From: Pseudomonadota bacterium | GTDB taxonomy: Bacteria; Myxococcota_A; Polyangia; Polyangiales; Polyangiaceae | Assembly (NCBI GenBank): GCA_023398955.1 | Contig: JAEWRL010000118.1 | Coordinates: 16,252 to 80,251 of the forward strand | Direction: 5' to 3' | DNA length: 64,000 nt | Shown: one piece after another, positions 34,274 to 42,509 of the stretch | How positions within the stretch are numbered: position 1 is the first letter of the stretch | Layout: every line of letters starts with the position of its first letter | Made by a program: the position numbers and the translations under genes | The notes under the pieces: model-generated | Told to the model about the DNA's origin: nothing | What the model saw: the letters and a program-made list of their open reading frames with translations, nothing else | Database searches by the model: none

Positions 34274-34324
34274 GCGCCGGATTGCGAGAGCGAATGCGCC
34301 GGATTGCGAGAGCGAATGCGCCGG
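34274..34324. repeat. 22-bp tandem repeat (2.3 copies)
   Basis: Unit GCGCCGGATTGCGAGAGCGA(AT) repeated at 34274-34295 and 34296-34317, with a partial third copy, in the gap between the prepilin peptidase and CpaB genes. It may modulate transcript stability or be slippage-prone. No promoter was recognised. Confidence 0.7.
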
Positions 34325-34361
34325 CTCGGGCGTTGGCCGAGCCGAGGCTTCCGGCTCCGGA

Positions 34362-34922
34362 TCACGGCGCTGCGGTGGGCGGCATGAGAACGTAGGCGTG
34401 CGCGACGAGCGTCATCACCGTACCGAGGAAGATGGCTGGCCCGAGCCGGAACCAAGTCATGGCTTCGGCCGGCACCACGGTCCGCTTCGCCCGAGGGCGA
34501 AATGGATTCAGAAGGACCCTGAGCGCTCCTCCCAGCGCTCGAAAGAGCTTCCCTTCGTAAGCCATTCTGGCAGGCGCCAGGATCGCCGCAGCGATGAGCG
34601 AGTACATCTGCGCTTCGATTCCCAACATCGGATGGCAGAGGGCGCCGATGGCTGCGTAGAGCTTGACGTCGCCGCCGCCCATAGCGCCCCTCCAGAACAT
34701 GATGACGGGTGCGATCGCGCAAAAGACCGCCCCCACGACGGCCAGGCCGCCGTGCGTCAACGCCGCCCTCCATCCTCCATCGAGCCATCCCACTGCTGTG
34801 TGGCCCACGAGGCCGGCCACGATCCCACCAGCAGTCAACCAGTTGGGGATGCGCCCGGTGCGGAAGTCCGTGGCCGCCGCGATGGCGGCCACCAACGTTG
34901 CAGCTAGGAGAAACGGTAGCAA
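34362..34922 (-). CDS. tadV: CpaA/TadV-type prepilin peptidase
   Basis: 186 residues, multi-pass membrane aspartic protease of family A24. The two catalytic Asp motifs are present: AATDFRTGRIPN (first Asp, about residue 19) and GAMGGGDVKLYA (GxGD-type second Asp, about residue 85). It cleaves Flp-type prepilin signals after Gly, before an X4-Glu-Tyr sequence. It follows the pilin genes with a 40-base gap. Its expected substrates in this locus are the Flp pilins, TadE-like proteins and the toxin at 39943. Confidence 0.93.
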   Translation of the reverse strand: MLPFLLAATLVAAIAAATDFRTGRIPNWLTAGGIVAGLVGHTAVGWLDGGWRAALTHGGLAVVGAVFCAIAPVIMFWRGAMGGGDVKLYAAIGALCHPMLGIEAQMYSLIAAAILAPARMAYEGKLFRALGGALRVLLNPFRPRAKRTVVPAEAMTWFRLGPAIFLGTVMTLVAHAYVLMPPTAAP

Positions 34923-34962
34923 CTGTGCGCGCTCCCTAGGTGGGACCCTCCGCCGTCACAAC

Positions 34963-35169
34963 TCATTCAGGCTCGGTGTTGACCGTACTCTCTACCGTAG
35001 AGGTCTGGCCCTCGATCTTCGCCTTGACCTGCTCACCGAAGAGTTTGAAAGCAGCGACGGCCAGGATGGCGATGACGCCGACGAGGATGATGTACTCGGT
35101 CATCCCTGCCCCGCGCTGGTCACGAACGAGACCGCTGAACTTCTTCGAGATTCTTAGTGCCCTTGACAT
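34963..35169 (-). CDS. flp: Flp-type major pilin 1
   Basis: 68 residues, preceded by GGAGAGG. The prepilin signal RDQRG/AGMTEYIILVG gives cleavage after Gly20, with Glu at +5 and Tyr at +6, the Flp signature; the hydrophobic helix IILVGVIAILAVAAFKLFG follows and then a short polar tail. This is the canonical Flp pilin size, so it is the probable filament subunit. Confidence 0.95.
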   Translation of the reverse strand: MSRALRISKKFSGLVRDQRGAGMTEYIILVGVIAILAVAAFKLFGEQVKAKIEGQTSTVESTVNTEPE

Positions 35170-35211
35170 GATTGTGATCCTCTCCTGTTTCTGACCAATG
35201 GCTTGGCCTTC

Positions 35212-35505
35212 TCACGGTATCGGGCAGAGCAGTAGGCTCCGCACAAACTCGAAACTCTCAGCCACTGCAAGACCGATGGCGATCAGACCGACCGCGCCAC
35301 CGAGCGCTACGGCCCCCACCACGACGGAGTACTCCACCATTACTGCGCCGCGCGTGTCCTCTACCAGCCTTCGTAGCTTGTGCCGGGTACCCGGCTGGAC
35401 CGTCGGGAGCACCGAACCAGTATTACCGGAAACACTCCAGTCGACGTGCCTCACGGGAGGACGCTCCTGCCCTGGGCCTGGATGACTGTGAAACTTACTC
35501 CCCAT
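35212..35505 (-). CDS. Flp-type pilin 2 with long leader
   Basis: 97 residues, start ATG 35505 after GGGAG. An unusually long 53-residue leader precedes the cleavage motif TRG/AVMVEYSVVVGAVALGG (Glu at +5, Tyr at +6), with helix AVGLIAIGLAVAESF and a very short end containing one Cys (LLLCPIP). First gene of the minus-strand Tad operon. A minor pilin or initiator is possible. Confidence 0.87.
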   Translation of the reverse strand: MGSKFHSHPGPGQERPPVRHVDWSVSGNTGSVLPTVQPGTRHKLRRLVEDTRGAVMVEYSVVVGAVALGGAVGLIAIGLAVAESFEFVRSLLLCPIP

Positions 35506-36024
35506 TTGAGACCCGCTCCCGCGCTGCAGTGAGCCCCGGCTGGCCTTGACCTACCAAGAAACTTGGCACTCTCAGCAGCTCCGAAAGGTCCTAGCAGGGA
35601 CAACCCAGTTTCGCAACCCATTCATCGTGAACATTTTCACACTGTGGACCTCTGATGAAACTGATGAAGCGAGCCTGCACGGCGGCATTGGGGTGGGCGG
35701 TTTGGATGGGCGGCTAGGGTAAGCCGACGCTCGAAGCGCTAGCACGGAACCGTCCCTACCGGCACTCGGACATGCACAGGCAAGAGGCATGTCGCGAGCG
35801 GCGCGGCAATTGACTTCTATGCATCGGCGTCGGACTTTCTTCCTCGGTGAGGTCATTGTTCCCTTGGTGGCCCGCGATTTGCCATCGAGTTCCAGTCGCG
35901 GTGTCCTTCCAGATCGGCCGCTCCGTCACCGCTTCATCGCTGTATGACGATTGTCCAATAGGGAATTGCCTAGAGGCTCGGGTAGGGCTATACGGATCGA
36001 ACTGCGAGGGCAGACCTTACGGGA
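35506..36024. promoter_or_regulatory. Divergent control region of the two Tad operons
   Basis: 519 bases between the Flp2 start (minus) and the TadE-like gene (plus), expected to carry both operon promoters. It is less GC-rich than the flanks. A short inverted repeat CCAAG-AAA-CTTGG lies near 35553-35565, and a TTGACT hexamer at 35810, but no matching -10 was found. No gene was recognised. Confidence 0.45.
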
Positions 36025-36726
36025 GTGGTAGGGTCTGTTGGTGACAGCGTGACCAAATCTCGATCATGGGGAACGGGTTGGCGGTGCATCCGCCGTGCCG
36101 GACGCCGGTTATTGGAGGACGAACGGGCCGGACCTCGGCTCGGGCTTGCGCGGGACGAGGGCGGGGCGGTCTACGTGGAATTCCTCATTGCTTTTCTACC
36201 GGTCTACGTATTTTTCCTATGCCTGATTCAACTCACAATCATCTTCTCGGTGCGCCTCGTGACGGAGCACGCGGCGCTCCACGCCGCCCGCGCGGCGGCT
36301 GTCGTCATCGGGGATCAGGATTCCCGGTACGGGGGTGAACAGAAGAACAAGATGGTCGAGAACGGCAAGCGCTATCAGATGGTGCGCAATGCCGCCCTGC
36401 TGACGCTCACTCCACTGCTGCTCAACGGACTCATCCAGAGCGTCCAGGTCGTCTTTCCAGAGCCGGGCCAGCCGAACGGGCCCGCCCAGACTGGAACGCT
36501 GAGCTTCAGTCCCATGAACGGCGAGAACGTTGCGAAGGTCCGCGTGCGCGTCGAGGTGGAGGCGGCCTGCCGAATAGGGCTGGCCAACCAGATCGCCTGC
36601 CCCAACTGGACGAGCTTCCTCCGGCCCGACGTCTCACGACGCATCACTAGCTTCTTGATGCCCACCCAGTGGGTGCGAGCCGAAGCCGTGTATCCGTACC
36701 AGGGGGCGCGCTATGACTACCAGTGA
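36025..36726 (+). CDS. tadE: TadE-like pseudopilin 1
   Basis: 233 residues from GTG 36025; GTG 36049 is an alternative. After a basic leader comes the prepilin motif EGG/AVYVEFLIAFLPVYVFFLCLIQL with Glu at +5 and a long hydrophobic helix, typical of TadE. The C-terminal 150 residues are periplasmic. TadE-like pseudopilins are processed by the prepilin peptidase and prime or cap assembly. It overlaps the TadG-like gene by 14 bases. Confidence 0.85.
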   Translation: MVGSVGDSVTKSRSWGTGWRCIRRAGRRLLEDERAGPRLGLARDEGGAVYVEFLIAFLPVYVFFLCLIQLTIIFSVRLVTEHAALHAARAAAVVIGDQDSRYGGEQKNKMVENGKRYQMVRNAALLTLTPLLLNGLIQSVQVVFPEPGQPNGPAQTGTLSFSPMNGENVAKVRVRVEVEAACRIGLANQIACPNWTSFLRPDVSRRITSFLMPTQWVRAEAVYPYQGARYDYQ

Positions 36727-38353
36727 TCCCCATCACTTCGGACAGTCGCGGCAAGGGCTCGTGGAGCCTGACCCCAGCGGCGGCACCCCAGGAACTCTGT
36801 GCGCTCGCGCATGCCGAGACGAGAGCGGAGCCATTCTCGTGCTGGGCATCTTCATGTGCGCCTGCATCGTTGGGATGCTCTGGTACCTGGCCGGCATTGG
36901 GGACGCCATCATGTATAGGGAGCGCATGGCGGCGGGGGCCGACTCGGTCGCGTTCAGCGGAGCCGTCCTGCATGCCCGCGGCATGAACCTCATCGTCCTG
37001 CTGAACTTCGCTATGGCCTGCGTCCTGGCCATTCGTGTGGCCCTGCGGGTCGCCGCCGTCATCCTCTATGTCGTCGGCACCATCGTCAGCTGGATCATCC
37101 CCATCAGCTGGGCAGGGCCACCCCTCATTACGGCGGGCCAGGCTGCGGATCGGGCTGCCAACGCCTCGAAGCAGGCCATTGATGGAGTCCTCGAGGCGCT
37201 GAGCGGGGTTCAGCGAGCCGTGGCCCGCATCGTGCCACCTGCAGCGCTCGCGGGTTCCTACCAGGTCGGTTCGCGGTATCGCCCAATGGTGCGCCACGCC
37301 ATCGCGGGCAGCCCCACGGCGGTGGCGCAGGGCCTGCCCGTCGAAGAGGGTTCGGAAGACAAGCTTTGCGAGGAGGCGGGCAGAGCCGTCGCTAGCCTCT
37401 TCATGTGGGCCACGGGCCTCGAAGCCCTGGGCATTCCCAGCCGTGCGCTGAACAAGGTCGAGGGCTTCATGGCCAAGGCCGTTCGTACGGGCGGGGCGTA
37501 CTTCTGCGGCCTTGGCAGCGGCGGCAGCCCACCCGATTTCAGCTCCGAGCTGAGCGCAGGTGCCGCCGAGGGCTGCGACAACGAGAAACAGGACCTCGTG
37601 GACAAGTACACAGCGGCGGACAACGCCTACTGGAGCGCCTGCGAGGGGTACGCGCCACCCTGTCCCGACGAGGGGTGGGAGGAAGCCATGACCCCCGCTC
37701 AGCAGTCCGAGATGGCGAACCTCTCGAGGCGCCGCGCAGAGGCAGACCAGGCTGTGCAAGACTTCGACCATGACGCTTGCGTCACACGCAAGAAGCAGGA
37801 TCTAAACTCCGGTCTTTCGGACAGAATGTCACAAAACGGGGGCGGCTCCAGCGGCGGGCGCCGCCTCACCCCAAAGAAGGTCAAGGACGACTGGCACAAT
37901 GGAATCAACGCGGCGCAGGTCGTGTCGGTAGCCACCGGGAACACGGAGTCGCTGACCCGCTCGACGCCGACCCTGGTACGCCTCGGTGCCTGGCGAGAGC
38001 AGGCGGACATTACAGTGCCGACCACAGCCGAGTTCGCGCTGGCGCAGGCGGAGTTCTTCTTCGACTGCGCGGGCAGGTGGAGTAACAACAACGACTGCAA
38101 CGGCCCGAACGGCAATGACTCGAATGCGATGTGGCGCTTCCGCTGGCGCGCGCGGCTGCGTCGCTTCAATGCGCCGTTCTCGAACGGTTCCAGCGGCGGG
38201 CTGCAGAACGTGGCTGGGCTCCTGGCGGGAGCCGACGCGATGCGCATCGCCATCTTCAGCATCAATCCGAACTCGATTACATGGCAAAACGCGTCGGTGC
38301 TCGCGGAGCTCGGGCGGGCGGCCCGGGATCCCGGGGAGCTCATCATCCACTGA
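36713..38353 (+). CDS. tadG: TadG-like pilus-assembly protein
   Basis: 546 residues. The N-terminal segment DESGAILVLGIFMCACIVGMLWYLAG resembles the pseudopilin helix but lacks Glu at +5, as is usual for TadG-like proteins, so it probably stays membrane-anchored. A second hydrophobic region lies at about 100-140 (LIVLLNFAMACVLAIRVALRVAAVILYVV). The large remainder has scattered cysteines and no von Willebrand domain that I can recognise. Encoded between two TadE-like genes. Confidence 0.75.
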   Translation: MTTSDPHHFGQSRQGLVEPDPSGGTPGTLCARACRDESGAILVLGIFMCACIVGMLWYLAGIGDAIMYRERMAAGADSVAFSGAVLHARGMNLIVLLNFAMACVLAIRVALRVAAVILYVVGTIVSWIIPISWAGPPLITAGQAADRAANASKQAIDGVLEALSGVQRAVARIVPPAALAGSYQVGSRYRPMVRHAIAGSPTAVAQGLPVEEGSEDKLCEEAGRAVASLFMWATGLEALGIPSRALNKVEGFMAKAVRTGGAYFCGLGSGGSPPDFSSELSAGAAEGCDNEKQDLVDKYTAADNAYWSACEGYAPPCPDEGWEEAMTPAQQSEMANLSRRRAEADQAVQDFDHDACVTRKKQDLNSGLSDRMSQNGGGSSGGRRLTPKKVKDDWHNGINAAQVVSVATGNTESLTRSTPTLVRLGAWREQADITVPTTAEFALAQAEFFFDCAGRWSNNNDCNGPNGNDSNAMWRFRWRARLRRFNAPFSNGSSGGLQNVAGLLAGADAMRIAIFSINPNSITWQNASVLAELGRAARDPGELIIH

Positions 38354-38366
38354 TGGGAGGTTGCTG

Positions 38367-38978
38367 ATGACCTGGAGAAAAGCTACCACGGTTCCGGAGC
38401 GCTACGCGAGCTCGCCGCGGCAGCGCGGCGCCGTGCTTGTCGAGTCACTCATCGTCATCTCGTGCCTGATTTTGGGCTTGATGGGGGTGATGTACTTCAA
38501 GAACTTCTACGTCAAGCAGCTCACGGCCCATCGTCTCGCGCAAGCGTCGGTCATCGCCTATTCGATGGGAGCGTGCCAGAACAACGTGCCCTCCGAGTGG
38601 ATCGGCGCGGGGGACCGCGGCAAGCTCACTGTGGCGGGGCCCAGCGAACGGCGGGAGGACGCTGTCGACCGAACCCAACCGAACAACACCTCGGCGAACT
38701 CCAGCGATCCGCAAGCACAGCAGATCGTCAATGGAGCTGGGCAGCTCTCTACTGGCGGCGATGGTGTGCTCAATCCCATGGTCTCGTCGAGGGTGGCGGG
38801 ACGGGTGGCCATCGAGGCGCGTGATCCCAACTCGCTGACGCGAGCCCGGCACCGGGTCTTCGATGGCAAGGTCGGTGCGCTGACCCACGTCTCCTGTGGG
38901 GAGAAGGTCCGCGAAGGGGAGTACAGCGACGTGCTCGACATGGTCAAGAGCGCTGTGGGCGGTCTGATCGGGCGGTAG
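38367..38978 (+). CDS. TadE-like pseudopilin 2
   Basis: 203 residues from ATG 38367, preceded by GGGAGG at 38355. Prepilin motif RQRG/AVLVESLIVISCLILGLMGVMYF with Glu at +5. The periplasmic domain is polar with three cysteines. Same operon and orientation as the TadE/TadG genes; three bases separate it from the next gene. Confidence 0.82.
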   Translation: MTWRKATTVPERYASSPRQRGAVLVESLIVISCLILGLMGVMYFKNFYVKQLTAHRLAQASVIAYSMGACQNNVPSEWIGAGDRGKLTVAGPSERREDAVDRTQPNNTSANSSDPQAQQIVNGAGQLSTGGDGVLNPMVSSRVAGRVAIEARDPNSLTRARHRVFDGKVGALTHVSCGEKVREGEYSDVLDMVKSAVGGLIGR

Positions 38979-38980
38979 CC

Positions 38981-39943
38981 ATGCTGAGGTGGATCTTTCG
39001 ATTGTTGTTACCCTCACGCGGGCTCCTTCGCGTGACGGCGTATCTTGTTTGCGTCTCTCTGGTACTGGCAGCGTTCGCCGCGCGCGCTGTGTACGCTCAC
39101 GTGGCAGAGGGCGCGCTCGCGCTCGGCCGAGAGCTCGCCGGACTCACGGAGGTGACGCGCGAATCCGAGACGGTTTGGCTCAACGGCGCGAGGCTCCATC
39201 ACGTGCGGACAGCCACGAAGATGTCGGTGAGCGAAGCGCTCGACCGTGTGGAAGCGCTCTGCGATCGCGACCCGGGGATCTTGACCCGAGCCATGGACGA
39301 GGTCGCCCGACGCTACCCCGAAGAACTAAGCAAGTACGCACCCGAGGGATCCTGGGGGCGCGCTATGCTGAGGAACGAAACGGACGACCAGGGTATGGTG
39401 CTCTGCTTCGCCGGGCGTGGTGACGAGGGCCTCTCGGGCCTGCTCGCAGCACTTCAACGCTTCACTGAAAGCTCCGACCTCTCGGAGTTTGGCGATATCC
39501 GCTACGCCTACGCCCAGCGCCACGAGGACGGCTCGAGCCGCATGGTTCTGTTCTGGGGCGAGGGCTCTCTCAATGTCTCCAAGATGTTCCCCGGCATGGG
39601 CGATGCGACGGGCAGCGACTCGGCCGTCCTGCCTCGCCCCCCGTCGTCGCGCCGCACGCTTTCCGCAGCGGTGGAGGACAGGCCCTACGCCGTCCGGGTC
39701 TACGAAACAGCGCTCTCCGAGCGGGAGGTGCAAACCTTCTACGACGCTTGGATGGCGAAGAATGGTTGGCACAAGGTCGCCGAGGTCCCCGAGGAAGCGA
39801 CAGGCGCCTATCTACGAGACAACGGCTACCAGGTGTTCGTCACGTTGACGAGGCTCAGCACCGGCCGGCTCAATGTCGCCCTTGTCGAAGCGGGCGAGGC
39901 CAGGGGCAGCTCGATCGCTACGGTACAGGCGGAGAGCCCATAA
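38981..39943 (+). CDS. Membrane-anchored protein of unknown function directly upstream of toxin
   Basis: 320 residues. One N-terminal transmembrane segment (VTAYLVCVSLVLAAFAARAVYA, about residues 17-38), then a soluble periplasmic region with no family that I recognise. The parts FYDAWMAKNGWHKVAEVPEEATGAYLRDNGYQVFVTL look like a small alpha/beta domain repeated in many secreted myxobacterial proteins. Its TAA stop shares one base with the toxin ATG (TAATG), so both are translationally coupled. This placement suggests an adaptor or chaperone for the toxin (inference). Confidence 0.7.
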   Translation: MLRWIFRLLLPSRGLLRVTAYLVCVSLVLAAFAARAVYAHVAEGALALGRELAGLTEVTRESETVWLNGARLHHVRTATKMSVSEALDRVEALCDRDPGILTRAMDEVARRYPEELSKYAPEGSWGRAMLRNETDDQGMVLCFAGRGDEGLSGLLAALQRFTESSDLSEFGDIRYAYAQRHEDGSSRMVLFWGEGSLNVSKMFPGMGDATGSDSAVLPRPPSSRRTLSAAVEDRPYAVRVYETALSEREVQTFYDAWMAKNGWHKVAEVPEEATGAYLRDNGYQVFVTLTRLSTGRLNVALVEAGEARGSSIATVQAESP

Positions 39944-41613
39944 TGCCTGAGAATCCAACGGAACGGAGCCCGGCGATGGCATGTCAACGAACGCGAAGCG
40001 CGTCGAGGGGAGCCCCGCGGTGCTCCGTGCTGCGCCTCGTAGGAAGACAGTTCCAAGGCAGCGCGCCGGGCGCGATCCTTTACGAGTACCTCATCTTGGT
40101 GGGCGCCTGCGCCCTGGTTGCCATCATCGCGTTCAATCGCTTTGGGCGCTCGATCCACCAGAGCTTCAGGACCGAAGCAGCCCACATTCGGGGCGAGGGG
40201 TTGCCCAATGCGGCCGACCTCCTGGATCAGCTCGGCGGACTCTCCGTACCCGAAGGCGCTTGCACGACGCTGCCGGGAGGGGGCCGCATTTGCGTCGGCG
40301 GCTCGCAGCTGTGCTTCGCTGCCGGGACCCTCGTGGCCACCGAGCACGGCGATCGGCCCATCGAGAGCCTCGTTCCCGGGGATCGCGTCTTGTCGAAGGA
40401 CGTCACGACAAACGAGCTCGCCCTCAAGCCAGTCCTGACGACATATACAACGGAGCGAGTCCCTGTCATCGCCGTGGACCTCGAGTCCAGCGCGCTGGTT
40501 CCCGAACGCGTTCACGTGACGGCGGGCCACCGGTTCTGGGCAGCCGGCGAGGGGTGGGTGCGGGCAGACCAGCTCGCCTCGACTCCGCTGGAAGGCTCGA
40601 CGGGATCCCAGGTGCTGGGCACCCCGACTCCCGGCGAGGAGCTTGTCCTAACCGTCTACAACATCGAGGTGGCGGACTTCCACACCTACTTCGTTGGACG
40701 CGCCCAAGTCCTGGTGAAAAACCAGAATGGTGACCCGGATGCCTGTCCCGACGCGGGCACCGGGATCCCGCAAGCGACGGCAACGCCCCAGGAGCTTCAG
40801 GACTGCAGGAGTCGGCGCAGTAGCATCCCGATGTCTCCTGCGACGCCCGGCGGAGCTTCATCCAGACCTGCGGACGCGATGGACAGGCTCTGCCAATCGA
40901 GCGCCGTCGAGTGCCGTAATGCTCCAGATCGCGATGCCTGCGAGAAGAAGTGGGATTGCGTCACGGAGTGGGTCGGCAAGCACCCGACCAGCGAATACTT
41001 CTCGAGCCCGAGCACTGCCGCTCGGATCCAGCGTCAGTGCTCGAGCCAAGGGGCGGACGTGACCGCCTGTTACAACGGACCGTCCACCTCGGTAAGCCAG
41101 GGCTCCCTGTCACCCCAGTATCAACAGGAGATTGCCCAGGCTGCGCGGGACCGCCAAACGGCGTCCACACCGCAGGAGGCCCGAGACGCTTCGGAGGAGG
41201 CTGGCAACGCGGCAGCCGCCGGGTACGCCGCGTTGCAATACCCGCAGCCGCCGTGGACCTGCCCCCCGTCGCCCCTCGGTGCCCGAGAGTTCGATCTCGT
41301 TTGCTACAGCGGCTCCCGCGTGGTGGTGCTCGAGGCGAAGGGCGGAGGGAGCTCCCTCGGGACGCGCTGGGACAAGGACGGGGAACAGCGGGTTCAGCAG
41401 GGAACGAACCAGTACGTCGAAGCCGTGGCCGCGGACATGAGCAGACGGGATCCCGCCTTGGCGCGACGCATTCAGCGGGCACTGCTGACCGGCACCTTGG
41501 AGTACCTGCGCGTGGACCAGAAGTTCGACAGCAGCGGCAACCCGCGCGACGTCGCTGTACGGTCCTTCGCGATAACCCCCGCGGCACGAGCAGCCCAGGG
41601 CTGCCCCCCCTGA
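39943..41613 (+). CDS. Flp-prepilin / HINT / PD-(D/E)XK nuclease fusion: candidate Tad-delivered polymorphic toxin
   Basis: 556 residues. Residues 30-70 form an Flp-type prepilin signal and pilin helix: SAPG/AILYEYLILVGACALVAII, cleavage after Gly43 with Glu48 at +5 and Tyr at +6, as in the Flp pilins. Residues 124-262 form a pretoxin HINT domain: Cys124 in LCFAAGTLVATEHGDRPIE, PGDRVLSKD, His196 in VTAGHRFWA, and the end VYNIEVADFHTYFVGRAQVLVKN. A Cys-rich spacer (265-380) and helical segment follow. The C-terminal domain (about 425-530) shows FDLVCYSGSRVVVLEAK (Asp451, Glu464-x-Lys466), a PD-(D/E)XK nuclease pattern, plus QQGTNQYVEAVA. HINT autoproteolysis should release the nuclease. The next gene is an Imm49-like immunity gene. 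Export by the Tad machine is inferred from the signal and operon. Confidence 0.87.
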   Translation: MPENPTERSPAMACQRTRSASRGAPRCSVLRLVGRQFQGSAPGAILYEYLILVGACALVAIIAFNRFGRSIHQSFRTEAAHIRGEGLPNAADLLDQLGGLSVPEGACTTLPGGGRICVGGSQLCFAAGTLVATEHGDRPIESLVPGDRVLSKDVTTNELALKPVLTTYTTERVPVIAVDLESSALVPERVHVTAGHRFWAAGEGWVRADQLASTPLEGSTGSQVLGTPTPGEELVLTVYNIEVADFHTYFVGRAQVLVKNQNGDPDACPDAGTGIPQATATPQELQDCRSRRSSIPMSPATPGGASSRPADAMDRLCQSSAVECRNAPDRDACEKKWDCVTEWVGKHPTSEYFSSPSTAARIQRQCSSQGADVTACYNGPSTSVSQGSLSPQYQQEIAQAARDRQTASTPQEARDASEEAGNAAAAGYAALQYPQPPWTCPPSPLGAREFDLVCYSGSRVVVLEAKGGGSSLGTRWDKDGEQRVQQGTNQYVEAVAADMSRRDPALARRIQRALLTGTLEYLRVDQKFDSSGNPRDVAVRSFAITPAARAAQGCPP

Positions 41614-41625
41614 GAGTCGAGTCCC

Positions 41626-42492
41626 ATGTCAGACACGAGCACGAGCACCAACCGCGAGTTCCGAGTCTCTCGCCATCCCTTCGATCCTTCCAAGCATCGT
41701 GAGCTCTACACGGCGGACTGCGACGAGCTCGATGAGCTGCTTGCCCAAAGCCCGCAGGACCTTGGCTGGGTCGAGTGGACCGGCACCCTCGGAGAGGGCA
41801 TCCTCGAACGCGGTTCCGTGTTCGACAGGGAATCCCAGAGGTTTCCCCTCGCCGCGCGCATCCTCGCGCAAGCGAAGGCGGCGCTGTTCGTCCTACGGAG
41901 CGCCCCCTGGGACAGCGAGGTCCGCGTGCCCTTCAACGACACGGAGGTCCTTCTGAGAGCCCAAGCCGATGGCTCGCGGAGCAACGTGGGCGCCTGGAGC
42001 GAGGGCTACGCCTCGGCGCTGATGGCTCGCGACGCACGCAGCTTGGAGCTCTTGGCCGGCATCGAGGATGCCGTGCTGCGCCAGTCGTCCACCAAGTCCG
42101 ACGATTGCATGTACTCGTGGAAGGCAGCGCTCATCACCTTCCGCACGGATCCACAGGCCTGCCTTCAGCACGTAGAGGACGCGCTCCAGCAGAACCAGCC
42201 CTCCTGGGGCCCGCTCATTGCCCAGCCCGGCGCCATCGCGGCCCGAGGTGCGCGCTACCCACTCTTGAGCCACATCATTCGCGGTGACGAGGGACGGTTC
42301 AACGCAGGCCTGGTCGCTGCCCTCGAGGCTCACAAGGCCTTTTGGGGAGGCGACAGGGCACAGGAGAGCTCTGGCTGGATCGCCCGAGAGCCCATGGCGC
42401 TAGCCTGCTTGGCCCACGACCATGGCATGGCGATAAGGGTCGAATCGGAGTACCTGCTGCCCTCGCTCATTCAGTGCAGCAAGGGACGCTAA
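41626..42492 (+). CDS. Imm49-like immunity protein
   Basis: 288 residues, no signal peptide, predicted cytoplasmic and mainly helical. The pattern FPLAARILAQAKAALFVLR, ...PFNDTEVLL, WSEGYASALMARDARSLELLAGI, YSWKAALITFRTDPQACLQHVEDAL fits the Immunity-49 family of polymorphic-toxin immunity proteins. It starts 12 bases after the toxin stop, the usual toxin-immunity arrangement, and should neutralise the nuclease in the producer. Family assignment is from recalled pattern, not a search; an alternative is an unclassified helical immunity protein. Confidence 0.75.
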   Translation: MSDTSTSTNREFRVSRHPFDPSKHRELYTADCDELDELLAQSPQDLGWVEWTGTLGEGILERGSVFDRESQRFPLAARILAQAKAALFVLRSAPWDSEVRVPFNDTEVLLRAQADGSRSNVGAWSEGYASALMARDARSLELLAGIEDAVLRQSSTKSDDCMYSWKAALITFRTDPQACLQHVEDALQQNQPSWGPLIAQPGAIAARGARYPLLSHIIRGDEGRFNAGLVAALEAHKAFWGGDRAQESSGWIAREPMALACLAHDHGMAIRVESEYLLPSLIQCSKGR

Positions 42493-42509
42493 ATAGGCCC
42501 ATGGCCGCC

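Noticed and set aside
40315..40725. Protein-splicing intein
   Set aside because: The residue after the terminal Asn is Gln and the downstream part is a separate nuclease domain, so splicing is not expected; a pretoxin HINT fits better.
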